A DNA stretch of 64,000 nucleotides from Afifella aestuarii. GTDB lineage: Bacteria > Pseudomonadota > Alphaproteobacteria > Rhizobiales > Afifellaceae. Below the pieces are notes generated by a model. The model saw only the letters and a list, made by a program, of their open reading frames with translations. It was not told the DNA's origin and made no database searches. The stretch is from the NCBI RefSeq assembly GCF_004023665.1, contig NZ_SAUF01000001.1:1288501-1352500 (forward strand). Reading direction: 5' to 3'. The translations under genes and the position numbers were made by a program. Numbering within the stretch: position 1 is the first letter of the stretch; each line of letters begins with the position of its first letter. Of this stretch, positions 52,216 to 62,221 are shown piece after piece.

Positions 52216-54414
52216 ATGATGCGCCAATACGAGCTGGTCGAGCGGGTCGCCGCCTACAATCCAGCCGTCAATGAAGATCTGCTCAATCGCGCGTATGTCT
52301 ATGCCATGAAGAAGCATGGCACGCAGAAGCGCGCCTCCGGCGATCCTTATTTTTCACATCCCCTCGAAGTCGCGGCCATCATCACCGAACTCAGGATGGA
52401 TGACGCCTCCGTCGCCGTCGCGCTTCTCCACGATACGATCGAAGATACGAGTGCCACGCGCGACGAGATCGACAAGCTCTTCGGCACCGAGATCGGGCGC
52501 CTCGTCGACGGGCTGACGAAAATCGACCGGCTCGATCTCATGTCGCGCGAGGCGCGGCAGGCGGAGAGCCTCAGAAAGCTGCTTCTCGCCGTCGCCGACG
52601 ATGTGCGCGTGCTTCTCGTCAAGCTCGCCGACCGTCTGCACAATATGCGCACGATCCAATACGTGCCGGAGGCGAAGCGCGGACGCATCGCCGAAGAGAC
52701 GATGGAAATCTATGCGCCGCTCGCCGGGCGTATGGGCATGCAGGCCGTGCGCGAGGAGCTGGAAGAGCTGTCCTTTCGCACGCTCAATCCGGAAGCCTAT
52801 GCGACGATCGCGGCGAAGCTCGTCGATCTTCGCGAGCGCACCGGCGGCGACATCGAGACGATCCAGGTGGCGCTTGAAAAGAGATTGCAGGACAGCGGAA
52901 TCAAGGGTGAGATCCGCGGCCGGCAGAAGCGGCCTTATTCGATCTTCGCCAAGATGCAGCGCAAGGCCGTCGGCTTTGAACAATTGTCGGATATTTTCGG
53001 CTTCCGCATCTTCTTCCACGACGTGAGCGACTGCTACCGGGCGCTCGGTGCCGTGCATACGGAATGGCGGATGGTGCCGGGGCGCTTCAAGGATTACATC
53101 TCCACGCCCAAGCAGAACGGCTATCAATCGCTGCATACGACCGTGGTCGGGCCGGGCAAGCAGCGCGTCGAGCTGCAGCTTCGCACCTATGCGATGGACC
53201 GGATCGCCGAATACGGCATCGCCGCGCATCCGCTCTACAAAGACGGGATTGCCGCCGACCGGGACCGGCTGGCGCGCGAATCCTCTGCCTATGCGTGGCT
53301 GCGGCAGACGGTGGAACACATCGCCCATGGCGACGCGCCGGAAGAGTTTCTGGAAAACACCAAGCTCGAGCTCTTTCAGGACCAGGTCTTCTGCTTCACG
53401 CCGAAGGGGCGCCTCATTGCACTGCCGCGTGGCGCGACGCCGATCGACTTCGCCTATGCGGTGCACACCGATATCGGCGACACCTGCGTCGGCGCGAAGG
53501 TCAACGGCAAGCTGACGCCGCTCGTGACGCCCTTGGAGAACGGCGACGAGGTGGAGATCGTGCGCTCCGAAGCGCAGCGGCCGCCGCCCGCCTGGGAATC
53601 CGTCGTCGTGACCGGCAAGGCGCGCGCCGCCATCCGCCGCGCCACGCGCGCCCATGTGCGCAAGCAATATGCGGGGCTCGGCCGCCATACGCTGCACCGG
53701 GCCTTCGAGCGATTGGAGGAGCCGTGGTCGGAAGCGCGCCTCAAGGAGCATGTCGGCCATTTCGGCTTCGAAGACGTCGAGGATCTCCTCGCCGCTGTCG
53801 GGCGCGGTCAGGTCAATGCCGAAGCGGTGATGAACTCCGTCTTCCCCGAGCGCATGGTCGCGACGCAGGCGGGCACGCGCACCAATACCTGGCACGATAC
53901 GGCGCGAGCGAGCCTCGGCTTCAACCTCGACGAGGAAGGCCGCCGCGGCGCGCATGACGACAACGCCCTGCCCATCCGCGGGGCGAGCGGCGACATGCCG
54001 ATCCGTTTCGATCCGGAGGGCGGTGCGGTGCCGGGCGACCGTATCGTGGGCATCCTCACACCAGGTGAGGGGATTACCATCTATCCAATCCATTCTCCGG
54101 CTTTGACGGAATTCGAGAACGAGCCGGATCGGTGGGTCGATGTGCGCTGGGACATTCCGGGCGGTTCGGCGGAGCGGTTTCCGGCGCGGATCAAGGTGTC
54201 GACACTCAACGAGCCTGGATCTCTTGCCGAGGTTGCAGATTCGATCGGCCGCAGTGACGGGAATATTGACAATCTTCGGATGCTGCAGCGCCGTCGTGAC
54301 TTTACCGAGCTTGAAATCGATCTAGAAGTCTGGAACCTCAAGCATTTGAACCACATCATGCGGAACTTGAGGGCGAAATCGGTGGTGAGCGGCGTGGTGC
54401 GCGTCAACGGATAG
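52216..54414 (+). CDS. rsh: Bifunctional (p)ppGpp synthetase/hydrolase (Rsh/SpoT)
   Basis: This 732-residue protein makes and breaks the stringent-response alarmone. The N-terminal HD hydrolase is intact (SHPLEVAAIITELRMDDASV, LLHDTIEDT). The synthetase domain (about 230-350) has RPYSIFAKMQRKAVGFEQL, DIFGFRIFF and NGYQSLHTTVVGP. TGS (about 390-455, FTPKGRLIALPRGATPIDFA) and a C-terminal ACT domain (about 655-730, ARIKVSTLNEPGSLAEVAD) follow. As in most Rhizobiales it is likely the only long RelA/SpoT protein. Starts at ATG 52216 or the adjacent ATG 52219. Confidence 0.97.
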   Translation: MMRQYELVERVAAYNPAVNEDLLNRAYVYAMKKHGTQKRASGDPYFSHPLEVAAIITELRMDDASVAVALLHDTIEDTSATRDEIDKLFGTEIGRLVDGLTKIDRLDLMSREARQAESLRKLLLAVADDVRVLLVKLADRLHNMRTIQYVPEAKRGRIAEETMEIYAPLAGRMGMQAVREELEELSFRTLNPEAYATIAAKLVDLRERTGGDIETIQVALEKRLQDSGIKGEIRGRQKRPYSIFAKMQRKAVGFEQLSDIFGFRIFFHDVSDCYRALGAVHTEWRMVPGRFKDYISTPKQNGYQSLHTTVVGPGKQRVELQLRTYAMDRIAEYGIAAHPLYKDGIAADRDRLARESSAYAWLRQTVEHIAHGDAPEEFLENTKLELFQDQVFCFTPKGRLIALPRGATPIDFAYAVHTDIGDTCVGAKVNGKLTPLVTPLENGDEVEIVRSEAQRPPPAWESVVVTGKARAAIRRATRAHVRKQYAGLGRHTLHRAFERLEEPWSEARLKEHVGHFGFEDVEDLLAAVGRGQVNAEAVMNSVFPERMVATQAGTRTNTWHDTARASLGFNLDEEGRRGAHDDNALPIRGASGDMPIRFDPEGGAVPGDRIVGILTPGEGITIYPIHSPALTEFENEPDRWVDVRWDIPGGSAERFPARIKVSTLNEPGSLAEVADSIGRSDGNIDNLRMLQRRRDFTELEIDLEVWNLKHLNHIMRNLRAKSVVSGVVRVNG

Positions 54415-54466
54415 TTAAGATTTCAAGCCGCTGCGTCATGCGGGCGGAGAGATCAGAAGGCGAAAG

Positions 54467-55057
54467 ATGCTGTTTCGCAGACGTATAGAGGAAGGCCGTT
54501 TTCAACGCTTGCGCGTCTGGCTTTGGCCGCGTTCGAGCTGGCGACGCTCGTTTCTCTATTTCATGAAGCGGATTTTGCGGCTCTCCGCGACGCCGCATGC
54601 GATCGCCGCGGGCTGCGCAGCCGGCGTCTTCACCTCGTTCACGCCGTTTCTCGGTCTTCATTTCGTGATTTCCTTCGCCATCGCCTGGCTCATCGGCGGC
54701 AACCTCATCGCCGCAGCACTCGGCACCTCGATCGGAAACCCGCTCACTTTCCCCTTCATCTGGGCCGCGACCTACAAGCTCGGGCATCTTCTGTGGCGCG
54801 GCGCGCACGAACTGCCGCCACCCCGTCTCGGTCACGATCTGGTGGAGAAATCTTTCGACCAGCTCCTGCCGATCCTGAAGCCGATGACGATCGGGGCGGT
54901 GCCGCTCGGGCTTGTCGCCGGGATCATCACCTACACGATTGTCTACAGGCTCGTGGCGGCCTATCAGGCGGCCCGGCGGGAACGTTTCGTGGCGCGGCGC
55001 AAACCGGCGGCGAGCGATGCCCCGCAGAACGGTGCAAGCTTCAACGGAATTCAATGA
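54467..55057 (+). CDS. DUF2062 domain-containing membrane protein
   Basis: A 196-residue protein with a basic N-terminus and DUF2062 (about 25-170): [40 protein letters not shown] and [14 protein letters not shown], with two or three membrane segments. Function is unknown; the family often sits with rsh and pdxJ in Rhizobiales. Its stop overlaps the pdxJ start by 4 nt. Confidence 0.9.
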   Translation: MLFRRRIEEGRFQRLRVWLWPRSSWRRSFLYFMKRILRLSATPHAIAAGCAAGVFTSFTPFLGLHFVISFAIAWLIGGNLIAAALGTSIGNPLTFPFIWAATYKLGHLLWRGAHELPPPRLGHDLVEKSFDQLLPILKPMTIGAVPLGLVAGIITYTIVYRLVAAYQAARRERFVARRKPAASDAPQNGASFNGIQ

Positions 55058-55815
55058 CCTCTTCGCTTCGGCTCGGTATCAACATCGATCACGTGGCAAC
55101 GGTGCGCAATGCGCGCGGCGGCGACCATCCAGACCCCTTAAGAGCGGCGAAAATCGCCGAGGAGGCTGGCGCCGACGGCATCACCGCGCATCTGCGCGAA
55201 GATCGCCGCCATATCCGCGACGGGGATATCGCCCGGCTCATGAGCGAGATCTCGCTGCCGCTCAATCTGGAGATGGCGGCGACCGACGAGATGCTCGAAA
55301 TCGCGCTGAAGCACGGCCCGCATGCGGCGTGTCTCGTTCCCGAACGGCGCGAGGAACGCACCACGGAAGGCGGGCTCGACGCGGCCGGCAGCCTCACGCG
55401 GCTCGGACCGATCGTGAGCGCGCTCAACGAACGGGGTGTGCGCGTTTCGCTGTTCATCGAGCCGGCGAAAGCGCAGCTCGATGCGGCGCGAACGCTTCAC
55501 GCGCCCGTCGTCGAATTGCACACCGGGCGCTTCTGCGATCTCTGGCGCGAGGGCGACGAGGCCGGCGCCGAGGAAGAGCGCCAGCGCATTGCGGAGATGG
55601 CGCGCTACGGCGTTTCGATCGGGCTCGAAGTGCATGCCGGCCACGGGCTCGGCTACGACAATGTGGCGCCGATCGCCGCGCTTGCCGAAGTCCGCGAGCT
55701 CAATATCGGCCATTACCTCATCGGCGAGGCGATCTTCATCGGGCTTGAGGAGAGCATCCGCGAGATGCGCCGGCTGATGGATGCGGCCCGCGCGCAAGCC
55801 GGAGAGGCGGCATGA
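55054..55815 (+). CDS. pdxJ: Pyridoxine 5'-phosphate synthase
   Basis: PdxJ closes the ring of pyridoxine phosphate from deoxyxylulose phosphate and 3-amino-2-oxopropyl phosphate. The 253-residue TIM barrel shows [76 protein letters not shown] and [11 protein letters not shown], with the usual catalytic Glu and His residues. The start ATG overlaps the DUF2062 stop and its stop overlaps acpS by 4 nt. Confidence 0.97.
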   Translation: MTSSLRLGINIDHVATVRNARGGDHPDPLRAAKIAEEAGADGITAHLREDRRHIRDGDIARLMSEISLPLNLEMAATDEMLEIALKHGPHAACLVPERREERTTEGGLDAAGSLTRLGPIVSALNERGVRVSLFIEPAKAQLDAARTLHAPVVELHTGRFCDLWREGDEAGAEEERQRIAEMARYGVSIGLEVHAGHGLGYDNVAPIAALAEVRELNIGHYLIGEAIFIGLEESIREMRRLMDAARAQAGEAA

Positions 55816-56213
55816 TCATCGGCCTCGGCTCCGATCTCATCGACATTCGCCGGGTGGAACAGACGCTCGACCGCTTCGGCACGCGCTTCGTCGAACGCGT
55901 CTTCACCGAGGTGGAACGCGCGAAATCGGAACGCCGGCGGATGCGGGCGGCGTCTTACGCCAAGCGCTTCGCCGCCAAGGAGGCCTGTTCGAAGGCGCTC
56001 GGGACGGGGCTTCGGCAGGGTGTCTTCTGGCGCGATATGGGGGTGGTCAATCTCCCATCCGGCAAGCCCACCATGCGGCTGACCGGCGGGGCGGCGGAAG
56101 TGCTTGCCCGCATGACGCCCGAGGGCTACGAAGCGCTCATCCATCTCACCATCACCGACGACGGCCCGCTGGCGCAGGCTTTCGTCGTGATCGAGGCGGT
56201 GCGCGCAGACTGA
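55812..56213 (+). CDS. acpS: Holo-[acyl-carrier-protein] synthase
   Basis: AcpS attaches phosphopantetheine from CoA to acyl carrier protein. The 133-residue protein has the two family motifs, [20 protein letters not shown] (magnesium-binding Asp) and [16 protein letters not shown], and ends with a beta strand AFVVIEAV. It is linked to pdxJ by a 4-nt overlap; lepB begins 116 nt later. Confidence 0.96.
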   Translation: MIIGLGSDLIDIRRVEQTLDRFGTRFVERVFTEVERAKSERRRMRAASYAKRFAAKEACSKALGTGLRQGVFWRDMGVVNLPSGKPTMRLTGGAAEVLARMTPEGYEALIHLTITDDGPLAQAFVVIEAVRAD

Positions 56214-56329
56214 CGGCGCTGCCGCATTCAGGCCTCAAAAACAGAATTAATGCGCAGCGGAGACGGCCCGGCGTTGCAGGCGGGGGACGCTGCCGTTAAA
56301 CCCGCGAGCAATTTCCCAAGGACGGAGCC

Positions 56330-57100
56330 ATGAACGTGGCCGAACGCAGCGCCGAATCCGAGAAAGCCAAATCGAGCGGAGGCCTGGGCGAAACGCTCAA
56401 GGTCGTCATCCAGGCGCTCTTGATCGCGCTCGTCTTCCGCACCTTTCTCTATCACCCTTTCAACATTCCTTCCGGATCGATGATGCCGACACTTCTCGTC
56501 GGCGATTATCTCTTCGTCTCGAAGTTCAGCTACGGCTATTCGCGCTACTCTTTCCCGATCGATCTGTCGTTCATCCATGGCCGCATCTGGGAAGGCGAGG
56601 GGCCAAAGCGCGGCGATGTCGCCGTCTTCCGGCTACCGCGCGATCCCAAGACCGATTACATCAAGCGCGTCATCGGACTGCCCGGCGACAAGATCCAGAT
56701 GAAGAACGGCCTTCTCTACATCAACGGCACGCCGGTGGAGCGCGAACGCGTCGAGGATTACACCGGCGAGAACGCCTTCGGTCAGGAGATCAAGGTCGCG
56801 CAGTACCGCGAGACGCTGCCGAACGGCGTCAGCTATATGACGCTCGACCTCACGCCGAACGGCGAGAAGGACAATACCGGCGTCTACGAAGTGCCGGCCG
56901 GCCATTATTTCATGATGGGCGACAATCGCGACAATTCCTCCGACAGCCGCTTTCTGAATTTCGTCGGCTTCGTGCCGGAAGAGAATCTCGTCGGACGCGC
57001 CGAGGTCATCTTCTTCTCGGTCGAGGAGGACAGCCATGTCTGGGAATTCTGGCGGTGGCCGTGGTCGTTGCGCTACAACCGGTTGCTTGAAGCATTATGA
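56330..57100 (+). CDS. lepB: Signal peptidase I
   Basis: LepB removes signal peptides at the outer face of the inner membrane. The 256-residue protein has one N-terminal helix (about 24-44, VVIQALLIALVFRTFLYH), catalytic Ser in NIPSGSMMPTLLVGDY, catalytic Lys in KTDYIKRVIGLPGDKI, and the C-terminal box GHYFMMGDNRDNSSDSRF. rnc overlaps its stop by 4 nt, the standard lepB-rnc-era operon. Confidence 0.97.
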   Translation: MNVAERSAESEKAKSSGGLGETLKVVIQALLIALVFRTFLYHPFNIPSGSMMPTLLVGDYLFVSKFSYGYSRYSFPIDLSFIHGRIWEGEGPKRGDVAVFRLPRDPKTDYIKRVIGLPGDKIQMKNGLLYINGTPVERERVEDYTGENAFGQEIKVAQYRETLPNGVSYMTLDLTPNGEKDNTGVYEVPAGHYFMMGDNRDNSSDSRFLNFVGFVPEENLVGRAEVIFFSVEEDSHVWEFWRWPWSLRYNRLLEAL

Positions 57101-57798
57101 GCGGCAAGGCTTCGCTCGGCGATCTTGAAGAGCGGATCGGCCATCATTTCACCCGCCCGGACCTGCTGAAGCGCGCGCTCACGCATGCGAGCGCCATCGG
57201 CGACGAGCGGCGCGGCGATCCGCTGAATACCTATGAGCGGCTGGAGTTCCTGGGCGACCGGGTGCTGGGCCTCGTGATCGCCGATTTGTTGATCGAGGAA
57301 TATCCGCAGGCGCCGGAGGGCGAGTTGTCCCGCCGGCTCGCACGGCTCGTCAATCGCGACGCCTGTGCGGAAGTGGCGGAGGAGATGCATCTCGCCGAGC
57401 ATTACCGCGTCGGCGAGAGCCTGGCGCGGGCAACGGAGCGCACGGCGCGGTCGATCCTCGCCGATACGTGTGAATCGGTGATCGGCGCGGTCTTCCGCGA
57501 TGCCGGCCTGGATGCGGCCAAAGTCATCATTCACCGTTTCTGGATCAAGCGGCTGCGGACGATGCAGGGCCCGCTGCGGGACGCCAAGACCGAATTGCAG
57601 GAATGGGCGCATCGCAACGGGCACGGCACGCCGCGCTATCAGGAGAGTGGACGCAGAGGACCGGACCATGCGCCGGAATTCTCCGTCAAAGTGTTGATCG
57701 AAGGCGCCGAAGGGGCAGAGGGCCGAGGCCCGTCGAAGCGAGAGGCCGAACATGCGGCCGCTTCCGCCATTCTGCGTCGCGAGGGGGTATGGCTGTGA
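57097..57798 (+). CDS. rnc: Ribonuclease III
   Basis: RNase III cuts double-stranded RNA, including rRNA precursors. It has 233 residues: the nuclease domain (about 6-135) with ERLEFLGDRVLGLVIADLL and ADTCESVIGAVFRDAG, and a dsRNA-binding domain (about 158-228, KTELQEWAHRNGHGTPRYQ). The era start overlaps its last 10 nt in another frame, so the two are coupled. Confidence 0.97.
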   Translation: MSGKASLGDLEERIGHHFTRPDLLKRALTHASAIGDERRGDPLNTYERLEFLGDRVLGLVIADLLIEEYPQAPEGELSRRLARLVNRDACAEVAEEMHLAEHYRVGESLARATERTARSILADTCESVIGAVFRDAGLDAAKVIIHRFWIKRLRTMQGPLRDAKTELQEWAHRNGHGTPRYQESGRRGPDHAPEFSVKVLIEGAEGAEGRGPSKREAEHAAASAILRREGVWL

Positions 57799-58739
57799 CA
57801 ACCGAGCTTGAGAGCCCGGCATCATCTGAAAGCGAAGAGCGAACGCGGGCGGGCTTCGTTGCCCTGATCGGCGCGCCGAATGCGGGCAAGTCGACGCTGT
57901 TGAACCAGCTCGTCGGCACCAAGGTGGCGATCGTCACGCACAAGGTGCAGACGACACGCTCCGTCATCCGCGGCATTGCCATGCACGAGGGTGCGCAGAT
58001 CGTCTTCGTCGATACGCCCGGTATCTTCGCGCCGAAGAAGCGTCTGGAAAAGGCGATGGTGAGCACCGCCTGGGCGCAGGTGGCCGATGCCGATATCACC
58101 GCCGTCCTGATCGATGCACGTGTCGGTCTCGACGAAGCAGCACTCGGCATCATCGATCGCCTGGGCGAATCCGGGGCGCGAGAGGACAAGCGCGTTCTGA
58201 TCTTGAACAAGATTGACCTTGTGCGCCGCGACGCGCTTCTCGCCATCACGGCGGAGGTGAATGCGCGGCTGCCGTTCTCGCGCACCTTCATGGTGTCGGC
58301 GGCGAACGGCGACGGCGTCAGCGACCTTCTGGAGTTTTTCTCCGGAGCGATGCCGGAGGGGCCGTATCTCTATCCGGAAGATCAGGTGTCGGACCTGCCG
58401 ATACGCGCGATCGCGGCCGAGGTGACGCGCGAGAAGCTGATGCTGCGCCTGCATCAGGAGGTGCCGTATTCGGCGACGGTCGAGACGGAAAGCTGGGAAG
58501 AAAAGCGCGACGGATCGGTGAGGATCAGCCAGGTGATCTTCGTGGAGCGCGAAAGCCACCGCAAGATCCTGCTCGGCAAGGGCGGCGAGACGATCAAGCA
58601 GATTTCGATCGCCGCACGCCGCGAGCTGCACCACATGCTGGAGCGCAAGGTGCATCTCTTCCTGTTCGTGAAGGTGCGCGAAGGCTGGACGGACGATCCC
58701 GAACGCTACCGGGAAATGGGCCTGGAATTTCCGAAATAG
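57789..58739 (+). CDS. era: GTPase Era
   Basis: Era is a 16S rRNA-binding GTPase for small-subunit maturation. The 316-residue protein has G1 GAPNAGKST, G2 in KVQTTRS, G3 DTPGIF, G4 NKID, and a C-terminal KH domain (about 215-300) with RKILLGKGGETIKQISIAAR. ATG 57789 is chosen because MAVTTELESP leads into the G domain; the open frame upstream lies inside rnc. Confidence 0.96.
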   Translation: MAVTTELESPASSESEERTRAGFVALIGAPNAGKSTLLNQLVGTKVAIVTHKVQTTRSVIRGIAMHEGAQIVFVDTPGIFAPKKRLEKAMVSTAWAQVADADITAVLIDARVGLDEAALGIIDRLGESGAREDKRVLILNKIDLVRRDALLAITAEVNARLPFSRTFMVSAANGDGVSDLLEFFSGAMPEGPYLYPEDQVSDLPIRAIAAEVTREKLMLRLHQEVPYSATVETESWEEKRDGSVRISQVIFVERESHRKILLGKGGETIKQISIAARRELHHMLERKVHLFLFVKVREGWTDDPERYREMGLEFPK

Positions 58740-59035
58740 GGGCGTTGCGGCGCTTGTCGTAAAAGGGAAATTCACTTTCCTCAGCCTATAAGCTCTTCCA
58801 GTCGATGATGCCGATCACAGCCGAAAGGTGCATTGAGCCCGATTTGCCGGCATGGCAGAGCGCATTTCTTTCAGCGGTAAGGCCATCTCGCGTTTGGCTT
58901 TGCCGGCGCAGCTTTCGCCAAGAGACGCTGCGCTCCGGAATCTTCCTGAATCGTCTCAAAGGGCTGGCAGGCGATTTCAAACTTACGAATCTACTTTAAG
59001 AAGGGCAGCACGAGCAGCCCGCTGCGAGGATCTTC
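58740..59035. other. 296-nt gap between era and ppa
   Basis: No gene is seen. A weak GGAAA/TTTCC hairpin (58766-58780) follows era, and the ppa promoter should lie near its start. Confidence 0.4.
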
Positions 59036-59578
59036 ATGGACCTACGTCATATCTCTGTCGGCAAGAACCCGCCCCGGGATCTTCATGCCATCGTCGAAAT
59101 TCCGCTCGGCGGCATTCCGGTGAAATACGAGCTCGAGAAGAAGTCGGGCGCGATCTTCGTCGATCGCTTTCTGCACACCGCGATGTTCTATCCGGGCAAT
59201 TACGGCTTCATCCCGCACACGCTGTCGCCGGACGGCGATCCTTGCGACATCATGGTGGTGAGCCAGGTGCCGGTGGTGCCGGGCGCGGTCATCCGCTGCC
59301 GTCCCGTCGGGGCGCTGATCATGGAAGACGAATCGGGTGGCGACGAGAAGATCATCGCCGTGCCGGTCGACGCGCTGCATCCGTTCTATACCGGCGTGCG
59401 CAGCTATCTCGATCTGCCGCAGATCATGTGCGAGCAGATCGCCCACTTCTTCCAGCATTATAAGGATCTGGAGAAGGGCAAGTGGGTCGATGTCGGCCGC
59501 TGGGTCGACACCGAAGGGGCCGAACAGCTCGTCCTGGAAGGCATCGAGCGCGCCAAGGCCAAGGCCGCCGAAAAGTAA
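59036..59578 (+). CDS. ppa: Inorganic pyrophosphatase, family I
   Basis: Ppa hydrolyses pyrophosphate from biosynthesis. The 180-residue cytoplasmic enzyme shows KYELEKKSGAIFVDRFLHTA, MFYPGNYGFIPHT and the metal site DGDPCDIMVV, followed by CRPVGALIMEDESGGDEKII. Length and motifs are standard. It is transcribed alone: a 14-bp hairpin follows its stop. Confidence 0.97.
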   Translation: MDLRHISVGKNPPRDLHAIVEIPLGGIPVKYELEKKSGAIFVDRFLHTAMFYPGNYGFIPHTLSPDGDPCDIMVVSQVPVVPGAVIRCRPVGALIMEDESGGDEKIIAVPVDALHPFYTGVRSYLDLPQIMCEQIAHFFQHYKDLEKGKWVDVGRWVDTEGAEQLVLEGIERAKAKAAEK

Positions 59579-59602
59579 GCATCACCAGTAAGCATCTCCG
59601 GG

Positions 59603-59635
59603 AAGCGGCGCGACGCCCGGTGCGTCGCGCCGCTT
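59603..59635 (+). terminator. Strong hairpin after ppa
   Basis: A perfect 14-bp stem (AAGCGGCGCGACGC with its complement, 5-nt loop CCGGT) lies 25 nt after the ppa stop. No U tract follows. Confidence 0.55.
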
Positions 59636-59739
59636 GCTCTATGCCCGTGTCGCGCTTGCCTGCGTTCCCGCCGGATCACCCCATCGCGGGCGAACGAGAA
59701 GTGTTTCCGTCGCCGGATGAAACGCTCTAAGCCTGCGCC

Positions 59740-60480
59740 ATGGAATGGTCGGAGCACGGTATCGTCCTGTCCACGCGCCGGCATGGCGAGGCGGACATCA
59801 TCCTGGAGGTGATGACGGAAACGCGCGGCCGCCATCTCGGCCTCGTCAAGGGCGGGCGCTCGCGCCGCCAGCGGCCGATCCTGCAGCCGGGCAATACCTT
59901 GTCGCTCACCTGGCGGGCGAGGCTCGACGCCCATCTCGGCAATTTTCGCGCCGAGCCGATCACCGAACGTGCCGCTGCCATCATGGCCGACCGGACCGCG
60001 TCCTACGGCATGCAGCTTCTCTCCGCGCATTTCAGGCTCCTGGCGGAGCGGGACCCGCATCCGGCCCTGCATGCGGCGCTCAGGACACTCCTCGACGGGG
60101 CGCTCAGCGCCGATGCCGCGCGCGCGGGCTTTGCCGCGGGGATGGTGCATTTCGAGATCATGCTTCTGGAGGAGCTCGGGGTCGGGCTCGATCTCACCGC
60201 CTGTGCCGCAACGGGCACGACGGAGCGGCTCGTCTATGTGTCGCCGAAATCCGGCCGTGCGGTGAGCGAGGGGGCAGGGGCACCTTACCGGGACCGATTG
60301 CTGCCGTTGCCGGCTTTTTTGCGCGCAGACGGCGGCGAGGCGCTGCCCGACGAGGAAGATCTCGCGGCGGGCTTTGCCATTACCGGGCTGTTTCTCGAGC
60401 GGCATGTGCTCGCGCCCAGGGGTCTCGGCCTGCCCGAGATGCGCCAGGCCTTTATCCGCACGGCGCTGGCGCGACCGTGA
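59740..60480 (+). CDS. recO: DNA repair protein RecO
   Basis: RecO loads RecA onto SSB-coated DNA with RecR in the RecFOR path. The 246-residue protein has the N-terminal OB fold (MEWSEHGIVLSTRRHGEADI, then RGRHLGLVKGGRSRRQRP and LQPGNTLSLTWRARLDAHLG) and a helical C-terminal half (LAERDPHPALHAALRTLLDG, FEIMLLEELGVGLDLTACA). The zinc-binding Cys cluster of some RecO proteins is not seen. The order era...recO is kept in Rhizobiales. Confidence 0.95.
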   Translation: MEWSEHGIVLSTRRHGEADIILEVMTETRGRHLGLVKGGRSRRQRPILQPGNTLSLTWRARLDAHLGNFRAEPITERAAAIMADRTASYGMQLLSAHFRLLAERDPHPALHAALRTLLDGALSADAARAGFAAGMVHFEIMLLEELGVGLDLTACAATGTTERLVYVSPKSGRAVSEGAGAPYRDRLLPLPAFLRADGGEALPDEEDLAAGFAITGLFLERHVLAPRGLGLPEMRQAFIRTALARP

Positions 60481-60583
60481 ACGTTGCCGTGCCGGGCCTC
60501 ATCATGCCGCGCGCTTTGTCCCGCGCCCTCGTCATGTCGTGAAAGCCCGCTAGAGTTATCGCCGAACAAGGGAGGCTTATCTC

Positions 60584-61288
60584 ATGAAAGTAACCTGGCT
60601 CGGACATTCCGCATTCCGTCTCGAATTCGCCGACAAGGTGGTGATGATCGACCCGTTCCTGTCGGACTCGCCCGTCTTCGAGGGCGACCCGCTGGATGTG
60701 GCGAAAGGGGCGACGCATGTTCTGCTGACGCATGGCCACAGCGACCATACCGGCGACACGCTGCCTATCCTCAAGGAGACGGGGGCTATGCTCGTCTCTT
60801 CTTTCGAAGTGTGCATGTATCTCGCCGCGCAGGGCGTCGACGAGAACAAGATCAATCCCGGCAATCACGGCGGCACGGTGGATTGCGGCGGCTTCACCGT
60901 CTCCTTCGTCAACGCGCTGCATTCCTCCTCGATGATGGTCGACGGCAAGCCGGTCTATCTCGGCAATCCGATGGGCCTCGTCGTCAAGGCGCCGGGCGAG
61001 AAGGTGCTCTATCATATGGGCGACACCGACATTTTCGGCGACATGGCTCTCGTCCACGAACGCCACAAGCCGGAAATCGGCATCGTGCCGATCGGCGATC
61101 GCTTTACGATGGGCGGCGAGACGGCGGCGCTCGCCTGCCAGCGCTATTTCGATTTCGAGAAGATCTTCCCGTGCCATTATCGCACTTTCCCGCTCGTCGA
61201 TCAGACGCCGGACAAGTTCCTGGCGGCGCTCGGTGACGATGCCGGCAAGGTGCTGGTGCCCGAGGTCGGAGAGACGATGGAGGTCTGA
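60584..61288 (+). CDS. Metal-dependent hydrolase, UPF0173 (metallo-beta-lactamase fold)
   Basis: A 234-residue cytoplasmic protein of the UPF0173 family. Metal ligands are in LLTHGHSDHTGD (HxHxDH), and further family segments are VTWLGHSAFRLEF, NHGGTVDCGGFTV, LYHMGDTDIFGDMAL and FPCHYRTFPLVDQ. The physiological substrate is unknown. GGGAGG lies 9 nt upstream. Confidence 0.93.
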   Translation: MKVTWLGHSAFRLEFADKVVMIDPFLSDSPVFEGDPLDVAKGATHVLLTHGHSDHTGDTLPILKETGAMLVSSFEVCMYLAAQGVDENKINPGNHGGTVDCGGFTVSFVNALHSSSMMVDGKPVYLGNPMGLVVKAPGEKVLYHMGDTDIFGDMALVHERHKPEIGIVPIGDRFTMGGETAALACQRYFDFEKIFPCHYRTFPLVDQTPDKFLAALGDDAGKVLVPEVGETMEV

Positions 61289-61318
61289 GGCCTGCCTGTT
61301 ATGAACGACTGAGAGGGC

Positions 61319-61340
61319 GGGGCGGCGTTTTGTCCGCCCC
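61319..61340 (+). terminator. Hairpin between UPF0173 gene and gatC
   Basis: GGGGCGG and CCGCCCC form a 7-bp stem with loop CGTTTTGT, 30 nt after the UPF0173 stop. There is no T run. Confidence 0.35.
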
Positions 61341-61440
61341 CGCATCTCCTGCCGGCATCGGATGGTTGGCATGCCGGGGCGCGGGGCGTTGCCGCGCCGG
61401 TTTCTGCGGTCTATAGCGGGCCGGAGAAGAGGGGTTTTTT

Positions 61441-61728
61441 ATGTCCGTCGATCTTTCCACCGTCAAACGCGTCGCGCATCTCGCCCGCATCAAGGTCACC
61501 GAGGAAGAGGCCGAGGGCCTGCGCGGCGAGCTCAACACCATTCTCGGCTTCGTCGAGCAATTGCAGGAAGTCGATGTCGAGGGCGTCGAGCCGATGACCT
61601 CCGTCGCCGCGATGACGCTCAAGATGCGAGCCGACGAGATCACCGATGGCGCCAAGGCCGCCGACATCGTCGCCAACGCGCCTTTGAGCGAGGACAATTT
61701 CTTCCTGGTTCCCAAAGTCGTGGAATGA
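61441..61728 (+). CDS. gatC: Asp/Glu-tRNA amidotransferase subunit C
   Basis: GatC is the small stabilising subunit of the GatCAB complex, which turns misacylated Glu-tRNA(Gln) or Asp-tRNA(Asn) into the correct form. The 95-residue protein has [40 protein letters not shown] and the end [19 protein letters not shown] gene follows after 3 nt and gatA after that; gatB is outside the window. Confidence 0.96.
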   Translation: MSVDLSTVKRVAHLARIKVTEEEAEGLRGELNTILGFVEQLQEVDVEGVEPMTSVAAMTLKMRADEITDGAKAADIVANAPLSEDNFFLVPKVVE

Positions 61729-61731
61729 GCC

Positions 61732-62211
61732 GTGACGGCGGTTCTGGAACAATCGGTTTCTATCGCTGCGGAACCTCCCGATCAGCCGGAGGTGCATGCG
61801 CTCATCGCCGACCTCAACGCCTATCTTCTGTCCTTCTATCTTCCCGAGGCCTGCCACCACATGACGGTGGCGGAATTGTCGGAGCCCAATATCGTCTTCT
61901 TCGTCGCCCGTGAGCGGGGAAAGGCGGTCGGCTGCGGCGCGCTGCGGGTCCTGTCTGAGGACGAGGGTGAGGTGAAGCGGATGTATGTGGCGCCGGGCCA
62001 GCAGGGGCGTGGCCTCGGCCGGCTGATCCTCACGGCGATCGAAGCGCGTGCCCGCGACATGGCGCTTGCCACGCTTCTTCTGGAAACCGGCGACCAGCAA
62101 CCGGCCGCCCTCAACCTCTACCGTTCGGCCGGCTTCGCCGTCCGCGGTCCCTATCTCGATTATCCCGATGACGGCGTCTCCATCTTCATGGAAAAACGCC
62201 TTTCCAACTGA
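61732..62211 (+). CDS. GNAT family N-acetyltransferase
   Basis: A 159-residue acetyl-CoA-dependent transferase. Motif A is [20 protein letters not shown] (about 79-98), with GCGALR before it and [19 protein letters not shown] after it. The substrate is unknown. It starts with GTG 3 nt after gatC and ends 10 nt before gatA, inside the amidotransferase operon. Confidence 0.92.
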   Translation: MTAVLEQSVSIAAEPPDQPEVHALIADLNAYLLSFYLPEACHHMTVAELSEPNIVFFVARERGKAVGCGALRVLSEDEGEVKRMYVAPGQQGRGLGRLILTAIEARARDMALATLLLETGDQQPAALNLYRSAGFAVRGPYLDYPDDGVSIFMEKRLSN

Positions 62212-62221
62212 GCCGATTTCG

